Part shown: positions 48,365 to 58,994 of the stretch, piece after piece
Layout: each line of letters starts with the position of its first letter
Numbering within the stretch: position 1 is the stretch's first letter
Source: Nakaseomyces glabratus
Lineage: Eukaryota > Ascomycota > Saccharomycetes > Saccharomycetales > Saccharomycetaceae
Assembly (NCBI RefSeq): GCF_010111755.1
Contig: NC_088953.1
Span: 372,001-436,000 of the forward strand
Length of the DNA stretch: 64,000 nucleotides
Reading direction: 5' to 3'
Notes under the pieces: model-generated
What the model was told of the DNA's origin: nothing
Database searches by the model: none
The model's input: only the letters and a program-made list of their open reading frames with translations
Program-made: the position numbers and the translations under genes

Positions 48365-50278
48365 CTAATATATAGTACCCGCATACCAAGCTCTTCCTAT
48401 CTCGTTATACTTCTCCATCTCCTCCTCACTAAATCTTACAAGTTTTCCAGTATTATCATCCTCTGGTGGATCTGTAATAAATGCACAATATAAGTAATGT
48501 TGACAGTCTGGGTATTGTATCCACTTTTGTTTAACGATATCAGGAACAATAAAGCCCTGAATTTCTGACCGACCTTTGTAATATAGTTTGACAGTATCCA
48601 GACTGCCGTATTTGGCCTTAAAATATTTTGGTAATTTTTTGAAGTCGGCTTCTGCACTATCTAACTTACAATTCTTTAGCCCACCATTAGACCAAAGTAA
48701 GTTGTTGTTTTCATCCGGATGTCCCATTTGGGCGGAACAAACATAATATTTCTCTCTTGGTGGATGGTATCCAATTGGCCCTATTGCTCCTGCTTTGTTT
48801 GGATCAACATAATAATCTTCGCCAGCAGCCAATGCTGCAATTTCAAATAATTCTTTGTCACCGTATGTGCAGCCTCCAAAGTATTTGCTCATATGATAAT
48901 ATGCAGCAAGTAAGAGAGCATTTAATTTTTGTTTCTTATTAATAAGGACAACTCCGCTATCAATTATAGTGGCTAATTTATTGTTAAAAAAGTCATTAAG
49001 TGTAGTGGCTTCGGATTCATTATGTGTTTCTAAATCAGGTCCAGTTAGTCTATACTTTTGTATTGTACCCAACAATTCATGTTCTTCTTCTGAAGGTTCA
49101 AAATATGGAGCCATTGAAGCGCAGCGATCACTAGTTTCAACCTCAGTATATTCTCTATCCTTCCATAGCATGAGTCCTGTTTTTTTATAACCATCCAGTT
49201 CGAAGAAATACTCTGGAGATGCGTAAAGAACAACATCTACGTCTAGCAAAATAGCTTCTTCAAAGGTATTGAACATAGCTGCAAACCATTTATTTTTGAA
49301 TGACTTGATATTCTGACTAGCAAAATCTGGATCAAGTATTGGTGAGAGGTTGATGACATATACTTCCTGGTTTGTCTCCTCAGCATATTGTCTGATCAGA
49401 TCTTCCATCTTGGGTGTCATCTCACCACCTTTATGGACAACCTCCACAGGATATTCATTCCCTAACTTCTCCAAAACTTTAAATAATGACCGCAATAGCT
49501 TTATATCATCAGGTGCTACTGTCAACGTAATACCTCGCCCGCGGGCCTCAGCTTTCCAGTGCCCCATGAAATTAGCATTGTACTCCTTAGCACTCATCTT
49601 AGTCCGTGGCTTCGCTATAATATCTCCATTACGCACATTCTTGATTAGTGGGTACATGTACGCTTTGTCATTCCTATTCACCTTCTTCAAGAACATGAAC
49701 ATCCGACTTTGGAAGTCATATGGGTCTGCAAACGGTATGTTCAACTCATCAAATACCTCAACGGGGTCGATATTGCCATTCATGAAACAGTAATTGTAGA
49801 TTCTTACACGCTCAGTAACTGCTTGAAATTTTTCATAGGCAGTTTCAAATTTATAATTTTTTGTTATATCAAAATTATTCCATGCTGAGCTGGAGTATAT
49901 ACCTCTGACTAACCATCTGCATTTATCATTCAAAGAACTACTTTCCCAATTCTTAAGAATCTTCTCATCTTTATCAAAGAATGAAAATAACTTTTGTTTT
50001 AGCGATCTGTTTGCGTACTCATCTTTAAGGTTATTGATTTTATCTGAAATAACTGTAAAGGCTGACTCAGCACTTGAATGTAGCAAATCCTCATTAAATG
50101 GATACTCGCCTTCATATATAGAGACCACAGGGGGCGTGGTAGAACGAGGCCAGTTAACAAAAAATAACAAAACTGCTACCAGCGGAATTAGATATAGTCT
50201 ATGTCGTGTATTCACTTTTGCACCAACGAGCCTTCTCAGTTGCAATATCATCGATATAAACCGAAGTTTTAACGGCAT
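48365..50278 (-). CDS. MNN1/MNT3-family alpha-1,3-mannosyltransferase, array copy C
   Basis: A protein of 637 residues starting MPLKLRFISMILQL. The membrane anchor is at about 28-45 (YLIPLVAVLLFFVNW). The lumenal part has CRWLVRGIYSSSAW, VRIYNYCFMNGNID, the DxD in FEEAILLDVDVVLY (about residue 347), IIDSGVVLINKKQKLNAL, TYGDKELFEIAA, and QMGHPDENNNLLWSNGG. All family motifs are intact. Residues of about 157-316 are encoded by a tract identical to copy D. The N-terminal 155 residues are unlike those of copy D, which marks the copy boundary sharply. Confidence 0.9.
   Translation of the reverse strand: MPLKLRFISMILQLRRLVGAKVNTRHRLYLIPLVAVLLFFVNWPRSTTPPVVSIYEGEYPFNEDLLHSSAESAFTVISDKINNLKDEYANRSLKQKLFSFFDKDEKILKNWESSSLNDKCRWLVRGIYSSSAWNNFDITKNYKFETAYEKFQAVTERVRIYNYCFMNGNIDPVEVFDELNIPFADPYDFQSRMFMFLKKVNRNDKAYMYPLIKNVRNGDIIAKPRTKMSAKEYNANFMGHWKAEARGRGITLTVAPDDIKLLRSLFKVLEKLGNEYPVEVVHKGGEMTPKMEDLIRQYAEETNQEVYVINLSPILDPDFASQNIKSFKNKWFAAMFNTFEEAILLDVDVVLYASPEYFFELDGYKKTGLMLWKDREYTEVETSDRCASMAPYFEPSEEEHELLGTIQKYRLTGPDLETHNESEATTLNDFFNNKLATIIDSGVVLINKKQKLNALLLAAYYHMSKYFGGCTYGDKELFEIAALAAGEDYYVDPNKAGAIGPIGYHPPREKYYVCSAQMGHPDENNNLLWSNGGLKNCKLDSAEADFKKLPKYFKAKYGSLDTVKLYYKGRSEIQGFIVPDIVKQKWIQYPDCQHYLYCAFITDPPEDDNTGKLVRFSEEEMEKYNEIGRAWYAGTIY
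49329..49810 (-). repeat. 482-bp tract in copy C identical to copy D (51903-52384)
   Basis: Constant offset 2574 with no difference found by eye. It ends at C49811/T52385 and at T49328/C51902. Just outside, the two genes differ at many positions. The tract lies wholly inside the coding region, which fits gene conversion rather than recent whole-gene duplication. Confidence 0.93.
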
Positions 50279-50941
50279 ATTGAAATGTCAATATTAAAGA
50301 AGGAGGAAACTATCAATGCTATTAGATCTCACCTGTCGGTCTACTGTTATATATAAAGAAAAGGCTTATCCAGTCGAGAGAAATTAGTGTCTCTATTAAG
50401 GCCACTGTCTGTTCCTTCGAGAAGACTAATTTACGAGAATGTCTCAATTTCTGTAAATCGTTAGCAGTTTAAAAACTTTCCTACGCAGTTTCTGTGTAGT
50501 TATCTCCGTAACATGATTTGCGAAGCCGTTATGAAAACTTGGATATTGACGTTGCAACTCAAATAGCCACCTGTCTTCTTCAGCAGTAGAGATGTAATTC
50601 GATGCTCTCCTGATGTTTGAATTTGAATGTACATAAATTAGGTGGTATAGATAGGGCCTGATAGATTTCAATAGCGGTGTCAAAGTCTCTACCACGATTT
50701 TAAGATGGTTTCCAAATTTCATCTAACCTTCATCATGAACAATAATTTTAGTGCTGGATAACATTCGGTTTGATTGATACTAAATATGCCGGTTTATGAG
50801 TAGTGTTTCAATTTTTGGATAGATATACCATCATTATGAATAAAGTAAGAACCATGTTCTGTGAATATATATATATATGTTGGGATGTTGTGAACTATTA
50901 GTATATACAATTGTCAATGAGGACTTTCGTTGAGCCTTTTA
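50279..50941. other. Array spacer between copies C and D
   Basis: Copy C promoter and copy D 3' end. A 92-codon minus frame (50444-50722) has a decayed relative upstream of copy D (about 53020-53170): both contain GTTGCAACT and a matching downstream stretch, but the second has stops. It is more likely a duplicated spacer than a gene. Confidence 0.45.
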
Positions 50942-52813
50942 TTACTTAGTACCATGATACCAAGCTTTGCCGATGTCATTATACCTCTCTATCTCTTTTT
51001 CAGTGAATTTTACTAGCTTGCCTGTCGAGAGTGAATCTGGTGTATCCTCTAAGAAGGCGCAATACCAATAGTGCGCGCAATCGGGATATTGAAACCATTC
51101 CTGTTTTTTTACATCGGGGATAATAAAGCCTTGAATCTCAACTCGGTAAGTATAATATACTTTCGCAGTAGCTACATTTCCGTATTTGGCCTTGAAATAT
51201 TCTGGGTGCCTTTTAAAATCAGCTTCTGCTTTATCTAGCTTACAATTCTTTAGCCCCCCATTGGACCACAAAATGTTATTATTTTCATCTGGATGCCCCA
51301 TTTGAGTGGAACACACGTAATATTTTTGCCGGCCAGGATGAAAACCAATTGGACCAAGGGCGGCTGCCCTCTGTGGGGCAATGTGGTAATCTTCACCTGC
51401 AGCCAATACACCAAATTCAAAAAACTCCTTATCACCGTGGACACATCCTAAAAATTTTCGATTGATATGATAATAATTCGAGAGCACTAAAGCATGAAGC
51501 TTTTGCTTTTTGTTGAAGATAACAACACCACTATCAATAACGTTAAGACGTTTTTTGCGAAAGTAATCTATCAATGTGGTCGCTTCTGATTCATTATGTG
51601 CTTCCAGTGAAGGACCCGTTAATCTGTATTTTTGGGTAGTTCCTAATAGTTTATGCTCTTCTAATGATGGCTCAAAAAAAGGCGCCATTGCAGTGCATTT
51701 ATCATAAACATCAGTGTCAGTGATTTCCCTATCTTTCCATAGCATAAGTCCTGTATCTTGATAGCCTTTCAGCTCAAAAAAATGATCGGGATGGTTGTAT
51801 AGAACTACATCAGCATCTAGAAGCATTACTTCTTCAAAAGTATTAAACATGGCTGCCAGCCACTTGTTACTAAATCTTTTGATATTCTCTTCTGCAAAGT
51901 CCGGATCAAGTATTGGTGAGAGGTTGATGACATATACTTCCTGGTTTGTCTCCTCAGCATATTGTCTGATCAGATCTTCCATCTTGGGTGTCATCTCACC
52001 ACCTTTATGGACAACCTCCACAGGATATTCATTCCCTAACTTCTCCAAAACTTTAAATAATGACCGCAATAGCTTTATATCATCAGGTGCTACTGTCAAC
52101 GTAATACCTCGCCCGCGGGCCTCAGCTTTCCAGTGCCCCATGAAATTAGCATTGTACTCCTTAGCACTCATCTTAGTCCGTGGCTTCGCTATAATATCTC
52201 CATTACGCACATTCTTGATTAGTGGGTACATGTACGCTTTGTCATTCCTATTCACCTTCTTCAAGAACATGAACATCCGACTTTGGAAGTCATATGGGTC
52301 TGCAAACGGTATGTTCAACTCATCAAATACCTCAACGGGGTCGATATTGCCATTCATGAAACAGTAATTGTAGATTCTTACACGTTCAGAGCATACTTGG
52401 AATTTGTTCTTATCAGTTGCGTCATTTGTCCATTCCAAAATATCTATGTTAGTCCAATTGGAGTCCGTATAAATGCCTCTTATAAGCCACTTGCATTTGT
52501 CTTTTCTCGAACTATTGTCCCAATTTTTAAGAACTTTGGAATCCCGATCGAAGAAACGGGTAAGCCCATCCGATAGAGATTGTTTATCCCTTGATTGATT
52601 CTTGTTCATCTCATTAGATATTAATGTAAATGCTGAATTATGACCCGACCGTAATAAACCTTCAGCATATGGGTATTGATCATCGACATATATTGACTTT
52701 GGTAACGGCTCTATCGAATTTGATCTATAAAGTAACAGTAATAAAGATGTGAAGGCTAGGAAAATAATGCTATAACGTAGTCGCTTATTGTTTTGTAGAT
52801 GGAATAAATGCAT
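50942..52813 (-). CDS. MNN1/MNT3-family alpha-1,3-mannosyltransferase, array copy D
   Basis: A protein of 623 residues starting MHLFHLQNNKRLRYSIIF. Anchor at about 14-30 (SIIFLAFTSLLLLLY). Motifs: CKWLIRGIYTDSNW, VRIYNYCFMNGNID, DxD in FEEVMLLDADVVLY (about residue 334), VIDSGVVIFNKKQKLHAL, VHGDKEFFEFGV, QMGHPDENNNILWSNGG. The protein looks chimeric: residues of about 143-303 are the tract identical to copy C, whereas the N-terminal part resembles copy B (CKWLIRGIY, DKNKF). Intact and probably active. Confidence 0.9.
   Translation of the reverse strand: MHLFHLQNNKRLRYSIIFLAFTSLLLLLYRSNSIEPLPKSIYVDDQYPYAEGLLRSGHNSAFTLISNEMNKNQSRDKQSLSDGLTRFFDRDSKVLKNWDNSSRKDKCKWLIRGIYTDSNWTNIDILEWTNDATDKNKFQVCSERVRIYNYCFMNGNIDPVEVFDELNIPFADPYDFQSRMFMFLKKVNRNDKAYMYPLIKNVRNGDIIAKPRTKMSAKEYNANFMGHWKAEARGRGITLTVAPDDIKLLRSLFKVLEKLGNEYPVEVVHKGGEMTPKMEDLIRQYAEETNQEVYVINLSPILDPDFAEENIKRFSNKWLAAMFNTFEEVMLLDADVVLYNHPDHFFELKGYQDTGLMLWKDREITDTDVYDKCTAMAPFFEPSLEEHKLLGTTQKYRLTGPSLEAHNESEATTLIDYFRKKRLNVIDSGVVIFNKKQKLHALVLSNYYHINRKFLGCVHGDKEFFEFGVLAAGEDYHIAPQRAAALGPIGFHPGRQKYYVCSTQMGHPDENNNILWSNGGLKNCKLDKAEADFKRHPEYFKAKYGNVATAKVYYTYRVEIQGFIIPDVKKQEWFQYPDCAHYWYCAFLEDTPDSLSTGKLVKFTEKEIERYNDIGKAWYHGTK
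51903..52384 (-). repeat. 482-bp tract in copy D identical to copy C (49329-49810)
   Basis: Partner of the copy C tract. It encodes the segment from NYCFMNGNID to SPILDPD. Confidence 0.93.
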
Positions 52814-53600
52814 TTTGGTTAATAAAAATAAGACAAGATTAGATTTCTTGGACCGATATAGAGGCTAAGAAGTAACCGGGGATTTATTACCTTCAGTGGT
52901 CACTCTTTTATAACTTTGTTACATTGGAGGCATCAGGTTTTATAGATTTCTAACGCCTTTCTTGGGTGAGAGCCAAGAAAGATTCATTACTCTTTTCTGT
53001 TCAGGGATTTACATGAATCCTAGATTTTTGTAAATCTTTGACATTGTAAATTCCTTCCTGCGTAATTTTAGTAGAAAGTACTTATGATTATAAATACGAC
53101 TTCAATGTTCAAAATTACTAACTACGTTGCAACTTGGCTGACCACTTGTCATTCCAGAATGATTACATTATGAATTCAAGAAATTGGGCTTCGAAATTTG
53201 GACATAAGTTTTTTAGACATTGTCCTATGACGGAAATATGGCGTGTTCATCTCAATCATAATTTAAAGGACATGCTACTGGATGAACACTAAGGTGGGCT
53301 TGATTTATCTCATGCCCAAAATCATGCAATACTCTGCATCTTAATTAAGTAGTGCTGTGCCTGTTTTCATTCATTAATATTGTAAAAAACTTAATTTTGG
53401 AATGAGGTATTATTGGCTATTCATGGGGTTAATGATTTATTGATGAAGCATGATATTTAGTATAGAATCAGCAACTCAGATCCTTTATATAGACTAGTAT
53501 CTATTATTACTTTACGACCTAACCTTTTATCAATATGTTACAGCTTTCAAAAAAAAATTAATCTATATTGCTACTATAAACAGGATGTGGGTTTTGATTT
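52814..53600. other. Array spacer between copies D and E
   Basis: Copy D promoter and copy E 3' end. Holds the decayed relative of the copy C upstream segment (about 53020-53170). No gene seen. Confidence 0.45.
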
Positions 53601-55490
53601 TTATGAATATGAAGTGCCTTCAAACCACACACTGGCAATATCCTTATATATTTGCCTGTTCTTTCTGCTGAATCTGACAAGCTTTCCGGTATTGCTATCT
53701 ACTGGAGGATCGGCAACGAAAGCACAATAAACATAGCGTTTACACTCTGGATATTGAATCCAATTATGCTTGCTTATATCTGGTATAATAAAACCTTGAA
53801 TATCTATTGGCTTGCTATAATGGGCTTCGAGTGTCTTAACATCTCCATACTTAGCTTTGAAGTACTTCGGATTTTCATTAAAATCATCAGCTGCAGAATT
53901 TGCTTTACAGTTCATTAATCCTCCATTTGACCACAACAAATTATTATTTTCATCAGCATGTCCCATCTGTGCGGAACATATGTAATACTTATCTTTAGCG
54001 GAATGATATTCTATTGATCCAATCGCAGAAGCCTTATCTTTTTCTATGTGGTAATCTTCTCCTGCAGCAAAAGCACCAAATTCAAAATATTCCTTGTCAC
54101 CGTAGACACAGCCTGCAAACTTACGACTGATATGGAAGTATTCGGCAGTCATGAGAGCATGTAGCTTTTGCCTTTTGTTATACACTACAACGCCACTATC
54201 AATGATCGTTACAATCTTTTTATGGAAATATTCATAAAGCGTTCTTGCTTCTGGTTCATTGTGAATCTTTAAGGATGATTCTGTTAGTCTATATTTCTGT
54301 CTAGTGCCTAGCAAGCTATATTCCTCTACAGAGGGTTCTAAATGGGGAGCTAGCGCTGCACATCTATCTGGTGTCTCTAGTGCAGTCAACTCTCTATCTC
54401 TCCATAACAAGAGCCCTGTATCTTGATAGCCTTTCATTTTAAAAAAGTGTTCCGGTTCAGTGTAAAGAACAACATCGGCATCTAGTAGTAAAGCTTCTTC
54501 AAAAGTATTAAACATAGATGCAAACCATTTATTTTGAAATTTTGTAATTCTCTGGATAGCAAAAGCGGGATCTAGGATTGGAGCTAGGTCAATTATATAT
54601 ACATCTTGCTCTGTTTCTAACGCGTATTTTTTTATAAGCGATTCCATTTTAGGTGTCATTTCACCCCCCTTTTGAATTATTTGCACAGGATATTCATTCC
54701 CTTGCCTTTGGAGAACTTTAAATAAAGATCGCAGAAGTTTAATATCACCGGGTGCTATGGTTAGTGTGATACCCTTTCCCTTTGATTCTCGCTTCCAATG
54801 GCCCATGAAGTTTGAATTGTACTCTCTTGGAGATAGTTTTGTTGGCGGTTTGGCAATTATTTCACCATTACGGACGTTTTTGATCAATGGATATAAATAT
54901 GCCTCATCATCAGAAGAAGTCTTCCTTAAAAATATTACCATCCTTTTTTGGAAATCGTAGGCATCTGTGAATGGTATACTCAAGTCATCAAAAAACTGTA
55001 AAGGATTAATGTTTCCATTTAGAAAACAATAATTATATATTCTTAAATTCTCAGCTGCTACTTTAAACGTATTGTTATATTGCCCATTTTTTGAGTATTC
55101 GAATATATCACGATTGTCCCAGTTGGGATCTGAATATAGTGAACTAATTAGCCACTTACACTTATCTTGTCTTGAGCTTGTATTCCAGTGCATTAAAATT
55201 TTATAATCATAATCAACGCTTGAAAATATTCTTTTGTAGATCGGATCTTTATCCCAGTTTTCACTAACTCTTTGGAGCTTTTGGCTCATAAATGTATAAG
55301 CTGAATTGCCTTCAGAATGTAAAAGCCCTTCATTATAGGGAAACTTTTCTTCTGCAAAAACAGATATGCTTGTGTCATTTCTTCTTTGTGTGTGCCTGGC
55401 AATGAACATAAACAAACCCAAAAATAGCACAAATAGAATACTATATCGTTTTACTCGCCTTTGAAGCAAGTACCGTGCTAGTAGCGACAT
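53601..55490 (-). CDS. MNN1/MNT3-family alpha-1,3-mannosyltransferase, array copy E
   Basis: A protein of 629 residues from ATG 55490 (MSLLARYLLQRRVKRYSILF). Anchor at about 17-33. Motifs: CKWLISSLYSDPNW, LRIYNYCFLNGNIN, DxD in FEEALLLDADVVLY (about residue 338), IIDSGVVVYNKRQKLHAL, VYGDKEYFEFGA, QMGHADENNNLLWSNGG. The start and promoter are identical to those of copy B, 7.9 kb away, while the rest of the protein is clearly different, so B and E probably share regulation but not necessarily substrate. Confidence 0.9.
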   Translation of the reverse strand: MSLLARYLLQRRVKRYSILFVLFLGLFMFIARHTQRRNDTSISVFAEEKFPYNEGLLHSEGNSAYTFMSQKLQRVSENWDKDPIYKRIFSSVDYDYKILMHWNTSSRQDKCKWLISSLYSDPNWDNRDIFEYSKNGQYNNTFKVAAENLRIYNYCFLNGNINPLQFFDDLSIPFTDAYDFQKRMVIFLRKTSSDDEAYLYPLIKNVRNGEIIAKPPTKLSPREYNSNFMGHWKRESKGKGITLTIAPGDIKLLRSLFKVLQRQGNEYPVQIIQKGGEMTPKMESLIKKYALETEQDVYIIDLAPILDPAFAIQRITKFQNKWFASMFNTFEEALLLDADVVLYTEPEHFFKMKGYQDTGLLLWRDRELTALETPDRCAALAPHLEPSVEEYSLLGTRQKYRLTESSLKIHNEPEARTLYEYFHKKIVTIIDSGVVVYNKRQKLHALMTAEYFHISRKFAGCVYGDKEYFEFGAFAAGEDYHIEKDKASAIGSIEYHSAKDKYYICSAQMGHADENNNLLWSNGGLMNCKANSAADDFNENPKYFKAKYGDVKTLEAHYSKPIDIQGFIIPDISKHNWIQYPECKRYVYCAFVADPPVDSNTGKLVRFSRKNRQIYKDIASVWFEGTSYS

Positions 55491-55792
55491 ACTCTTATAC
55501 ACCTAGTACCCGATCGCTTCTGTCAACGTCCCCGCTCGGTTACTGTGCATTCCTAACCCCCACAGATACAATGACTACAGCAATACTTCCACAACCACTT
55601 ATCTCACTTCAGAAATGCTCTCATAACACTTTCCCGCCAGCAATCTCTCACTACCACAACACCCTTCCCATTGTTCCCTCGAGACTCACGCTGGCAGATC
55701 GCTTTCGGTAAATCCTTTGTAAACTAACTTTTTCACCAGGGTCTGCGCTGTTTCTCTGGCAACCTCGAGGACTCCCGTCGACTGGTGATGTG
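55453..55792 (-). repeat. 340-bp tract identical to copy B (47530-47869)
   Basis: Partner of the copy B promoter tract. Confidence 0.93.
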
Positions 55793-56305
55793 AGATAAAG
55801 CTGTCCTGGATGTTCCCATCAACAAGTCTTCATAAAATAATTATAGCAAAACACTAGTGTTCTATGGGACTGTTTTTATCAAAGTATATAATTTTTTTCT
55901 GTCTTGTCTCTTGGTGTGTAATAAACAGGATGTGCAATATCATTCTTGATATTTTTTTGATCGAAATTACGTATTAATCGTGATCATAATATAGTCTAAG
56001 ATTCTAGACATTATGTCTCAGCATAGCTCCTGATAAGTGGTGGAGCTTTAATTATTGAGTAATCGACTTTTTGCATGATGGAATACCTCAAATATATATT
56101 TCTCGCGATAGAAACTATTCCATCACATAAAAGCACCTTGTTTGCTTTTTTAGCAGGTGTGTCATTAATAATAGAGTAAGTTTATTTCATTGGTTTATAA
56201 TGACTCAATAGCCAGTCTGATGTTATTTACTGTTATTCATTCCCTAAAAATGTTAAGGAAATGCTCATAAGATATGATATGATGTTGGCATTGCCTCTAT
56301 ATATT
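55793..56305. other. Array spacer between copies E and F (unique part)
   Basis: AT-rich sequence outside the shared promoter. No gene seen. Confidence 0.5.
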
Positions 56306-58204
56306 CTAGATTGGATTGTTCCATACATCTGATATTCTGTTCAACCTCTCCTTTTCCTCACCTTCAAACTTTAAGATCAGAGCTTTAGTGTCAACTTTCT
56401 TAGCAAGACCGCAGTACATGTATGATTGACAATCAGGTATTTGCATCCATTCATTTTTCTCGACTTCAGGTATAATAAATCCTGTTATCTCCACTTTAGT
56501 CTTGTATATTCTAGCCATATTATCATATGATTGGTATTTTTGAATGAAGTAGTCTTGGTTTTTTGGAGTGTAGTCCTTTTTAGCAAAATCAGGGAATTTG
56601 CAGAATCTTAAACCACCATTAGACCATAGTACCCTGTTATTTTCATCCAAGTGACCCATTTGGGCTGAACAAATAAAGTTCACTCTTTGATCTATATTAT
56701 ATCCTATTGGTCCAATAATACCGGCATCACGTGGATCAATTATAAAATCTGCGCCAGTAGCAAATGCTCCCATCATAAACATCTCCTTATCTCCGTAAGC
56801 GCATCTACCAAATCTACCGTTAGTATAGAAAATCTCACCCATAATTAGGCTGTGCAACTTCTGTTTCTTGTTCAACACTATTATACCACTATCGATGTTG
56901 TGAACCTTCAGTTCATTGAAAAAACGATGGAAAGCTCTTTCTTCTGATGATCTCACCTTCTTCTTGGCCAGACTATTGATTCTGAATTTCAACTCAGTGC
57001 CTAATAAATTATGCTCTTCCAAAGATGGTTCAAGATAAACACCTAAATTTGAGCAGAACTTATGTGTATCAGAACCTCTATTTCTATCTCTCCAGAATTG
57101 GAGCCCTGTATCCTTATATCCCTTGAGATTGAAAAATTCATCCAAAGACACATAAGGTACTACGTCAGCATCGAGCAACAGGACTTCTTCAAAAGTATTA
57201 AACATTGCAGCAAAAAATTTATTGTGGAATGATGTAATTTGTTCCCTTGCAAACTTCTCATCAAGTATAGGACTCAAATCAACAATAGACACTGCTTGGT
57301 TTGTTTCAATAGCAGTTTTCTTAATTTGCTCAATTAGTGGTGAAGTCAGCTCTCCCCCCTTTTGTATGACTTGAATAGGGTATGTGTTTCCAAGTTCTTT
57401 TAACACTCTAAATAGACGAATCATAAACTCCACATCATCAGGGTTGACAGTGATCGCTATACCTTTACCATTAGCTAATTGCCTCCAATTAGCCATAAAG
57501 TTTGCATTGAAATCTTGTGGTGACTTAGTTGTAGTTGGTTCACTGATTATTTCTTCTGTGTTCAAATTCTGTATTATTGGATACAAATATTTGGCGTCAG
57601 TTTTTGTTACTTGCTTTAAGAAGATGAACATCCTACTTTGGAAGTCAAAAGCATCATATGAAGATAGTCCAGCATCCTTTAAGACTTCGGTTACGTCAAG
57701 ACCACCCTCTAGGAAACAGTAATTGTAGATTCTAATTCTCTCAACTGAAACTTGCATATTAATTTCATCAACCCTAACTTTCTTGTGCGCGGCCACAATT
57801 TCATTGTTCGACCAATCAGGCGTTGCGTAAAGACCCTTGATTAATTGAGGGCATTGGTCTTTCCTATTAGCTTGCGCCCAGTGTGCAAGCACTTTTCTTT
57901 CCCTAGCATCCTTACCGTTTCCCAAGAAAGGTATTAGCTTCAGTAATGAGAACGAGTTAGCTTCTTCTTCTGCTATCTCAATTCTCTTCGAAAGATCACT
58001 AAATGGTGATTTATCGAAAACTTGCTTCAACTTCAAGCTATAATCACTTGAAGTGCTTTTTTTCCTGGAATCAGAAGTAGAATGTTGTTCTTGAAATGTC
58101 TGCTTTGTGGGATACAATATGAAAATAAGAGTACAAGCAGCCAAGAAAATCAGGACGTATTTTCTTGACTGTCTTCTCAACCTAAACTTCATAATAGGTT
58201 GCAT
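56306..58204 (-). CDS. MNN1/MNT3-family alpha-1,3-mannosyltransferase, array copy F
   Basis: A protein of 632 residues starting MQPIMKFRLRRQSRKYVL. Anchor at about 17-31 (VLIFLAACTLIFILY). Motifs: CPQLIKGLYATPDW, IRIYNYCFLEGGLD, NGKGIAITVNPDD, DLSPILDEKFA, DxD in FEEVLLLDADVVPY (about residue 347), NIDSGIIVLNKKQKLHSL, AYGDKEMFMMGA, QMGHLDENNRVLWSNGG. It shares DVVPY/DVIPF-type sequence with copies G and H rather than the VVLY of C-E, so F-H look like a second subgroup. Intact. Confidence 0.9.
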   Translation of the reverse strand: MQPIMKFRLRRQSRKYVLIFLAACTLIFILYPTKQTFQEQHSTSDSRKKSTSSDYSLKLKQVFDKSPFSDLSKRIEIAEEEANSFSLLKLIPFLGNGKDARERKVLAHWAQANRKDQCPQLIKGLYATPDWSNNEIVAAHKKVRVDEINMQVSVERIRIYNYCFLEGGLDVTEVLKDAGLSSYDAFDFQSRMFIFLKQVTKTDAKYLYPIIQNLNTEEIISEPTTTKSPQDFNANFMANWRQLANGKGIAITVNPDDVEFMIRLFRVLKELGNTYPIQVIQKGGELTSPLIEQIKKTAIETNQAVSIVDLSPILDEKFAREQITSFHNKFFAAMFNTFEEVLLLDADVVPYVSLDEFFNLKGYKDTGLQFWRDRNRGSDTHKFCSNLGVYLEPSLEEHNLLGTELKFRINSLAKKKVRSSEERAFHRFFNELKVHNIDSGIIVLNKKQKLHSLIMGEIFYTNGRFGRCAYGDKEMFMMGAFATGADFIIDPRDAGIIGPIGYNIDQRVNFICSAQMGHLDENNRVLWSNGGLRFCKFPDFAKKDYTPKNQDYFIQKYQSYDNMARIYKTKVEITGFIIPEVEKNEWMQIPDCQSYMYCGLAKKVDTKALILKFEGEEKERLNRISDVWNNPI

Positions 58205-58994
58205 ATCTAACCCTCAGCAGTAATTAAAGCACAAAATTTGGCCCTGTACTTTTGCTAGCAGATTATAAGCTCTCGGTAGAATTTCCACGTCGTGAAGTGC
58301 TGCTTATATATAGAGCACGCAAAGTAGAGTAAAAATCTAGCTGCCACTGATTATTTAAATCAGCCACTCTTTATATAAAGGATGTAAAGTTCTTTTGAAG
58401 AATCCCACTCAAGACTTTCATCTGTCTTTGAGATATTCTACAAAGACATTCCAATTCCTTAGGGACATTCCAAAGAAACATACCGAATAGACATACCAAA
58501 GAGAAATTCTATCGAGACACTACTACGAATTGTACACAGTAAAGGCAGCATAGGATGACAAGTGGCTGCACTGCCATAGCAAACCCCAAGATTTTGCCTT
58601 GGCAATACAAGAGACCCTGGTGAATAAAGTTAAGGATTGTCAGCTTTCAGTAAGCATTTAGTGTAAGTCACTATTAGCCCTGCGAGAGGTTTCTTGGTCT
58701 GACCAATCTGATGATTTGCACAAAAATGCCTCGAGAAACTGGCTGCAAGAAAGTATGTTGGACATTCGTCATTGAGAACCCCTAACGACATTTCTGAGCC
58801 ATTTATTTACATAATCTCGATAACTGTCAAAAGTCTGTCCACTATTTGCTGTAGAGTAGAGGAATAATATTTGTACTAGTCGACTATCGCCCTTTTATGT
58901 CAACTGAAGGTAAAATTACAATCTTATATTATTTTAATTATTTACATTGAGGCCTAAAGAAGTGGGAAATATAGTATTAGTATGAAGAGGTGTC
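58205..58994. other. Array spacer between copies F and G
   Basis: Copy F promoter and copy G 3' end. Short CAAAGA/GACATTCC repeats occur around 58430-58515. No gene seen. Confidence 0.45.
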
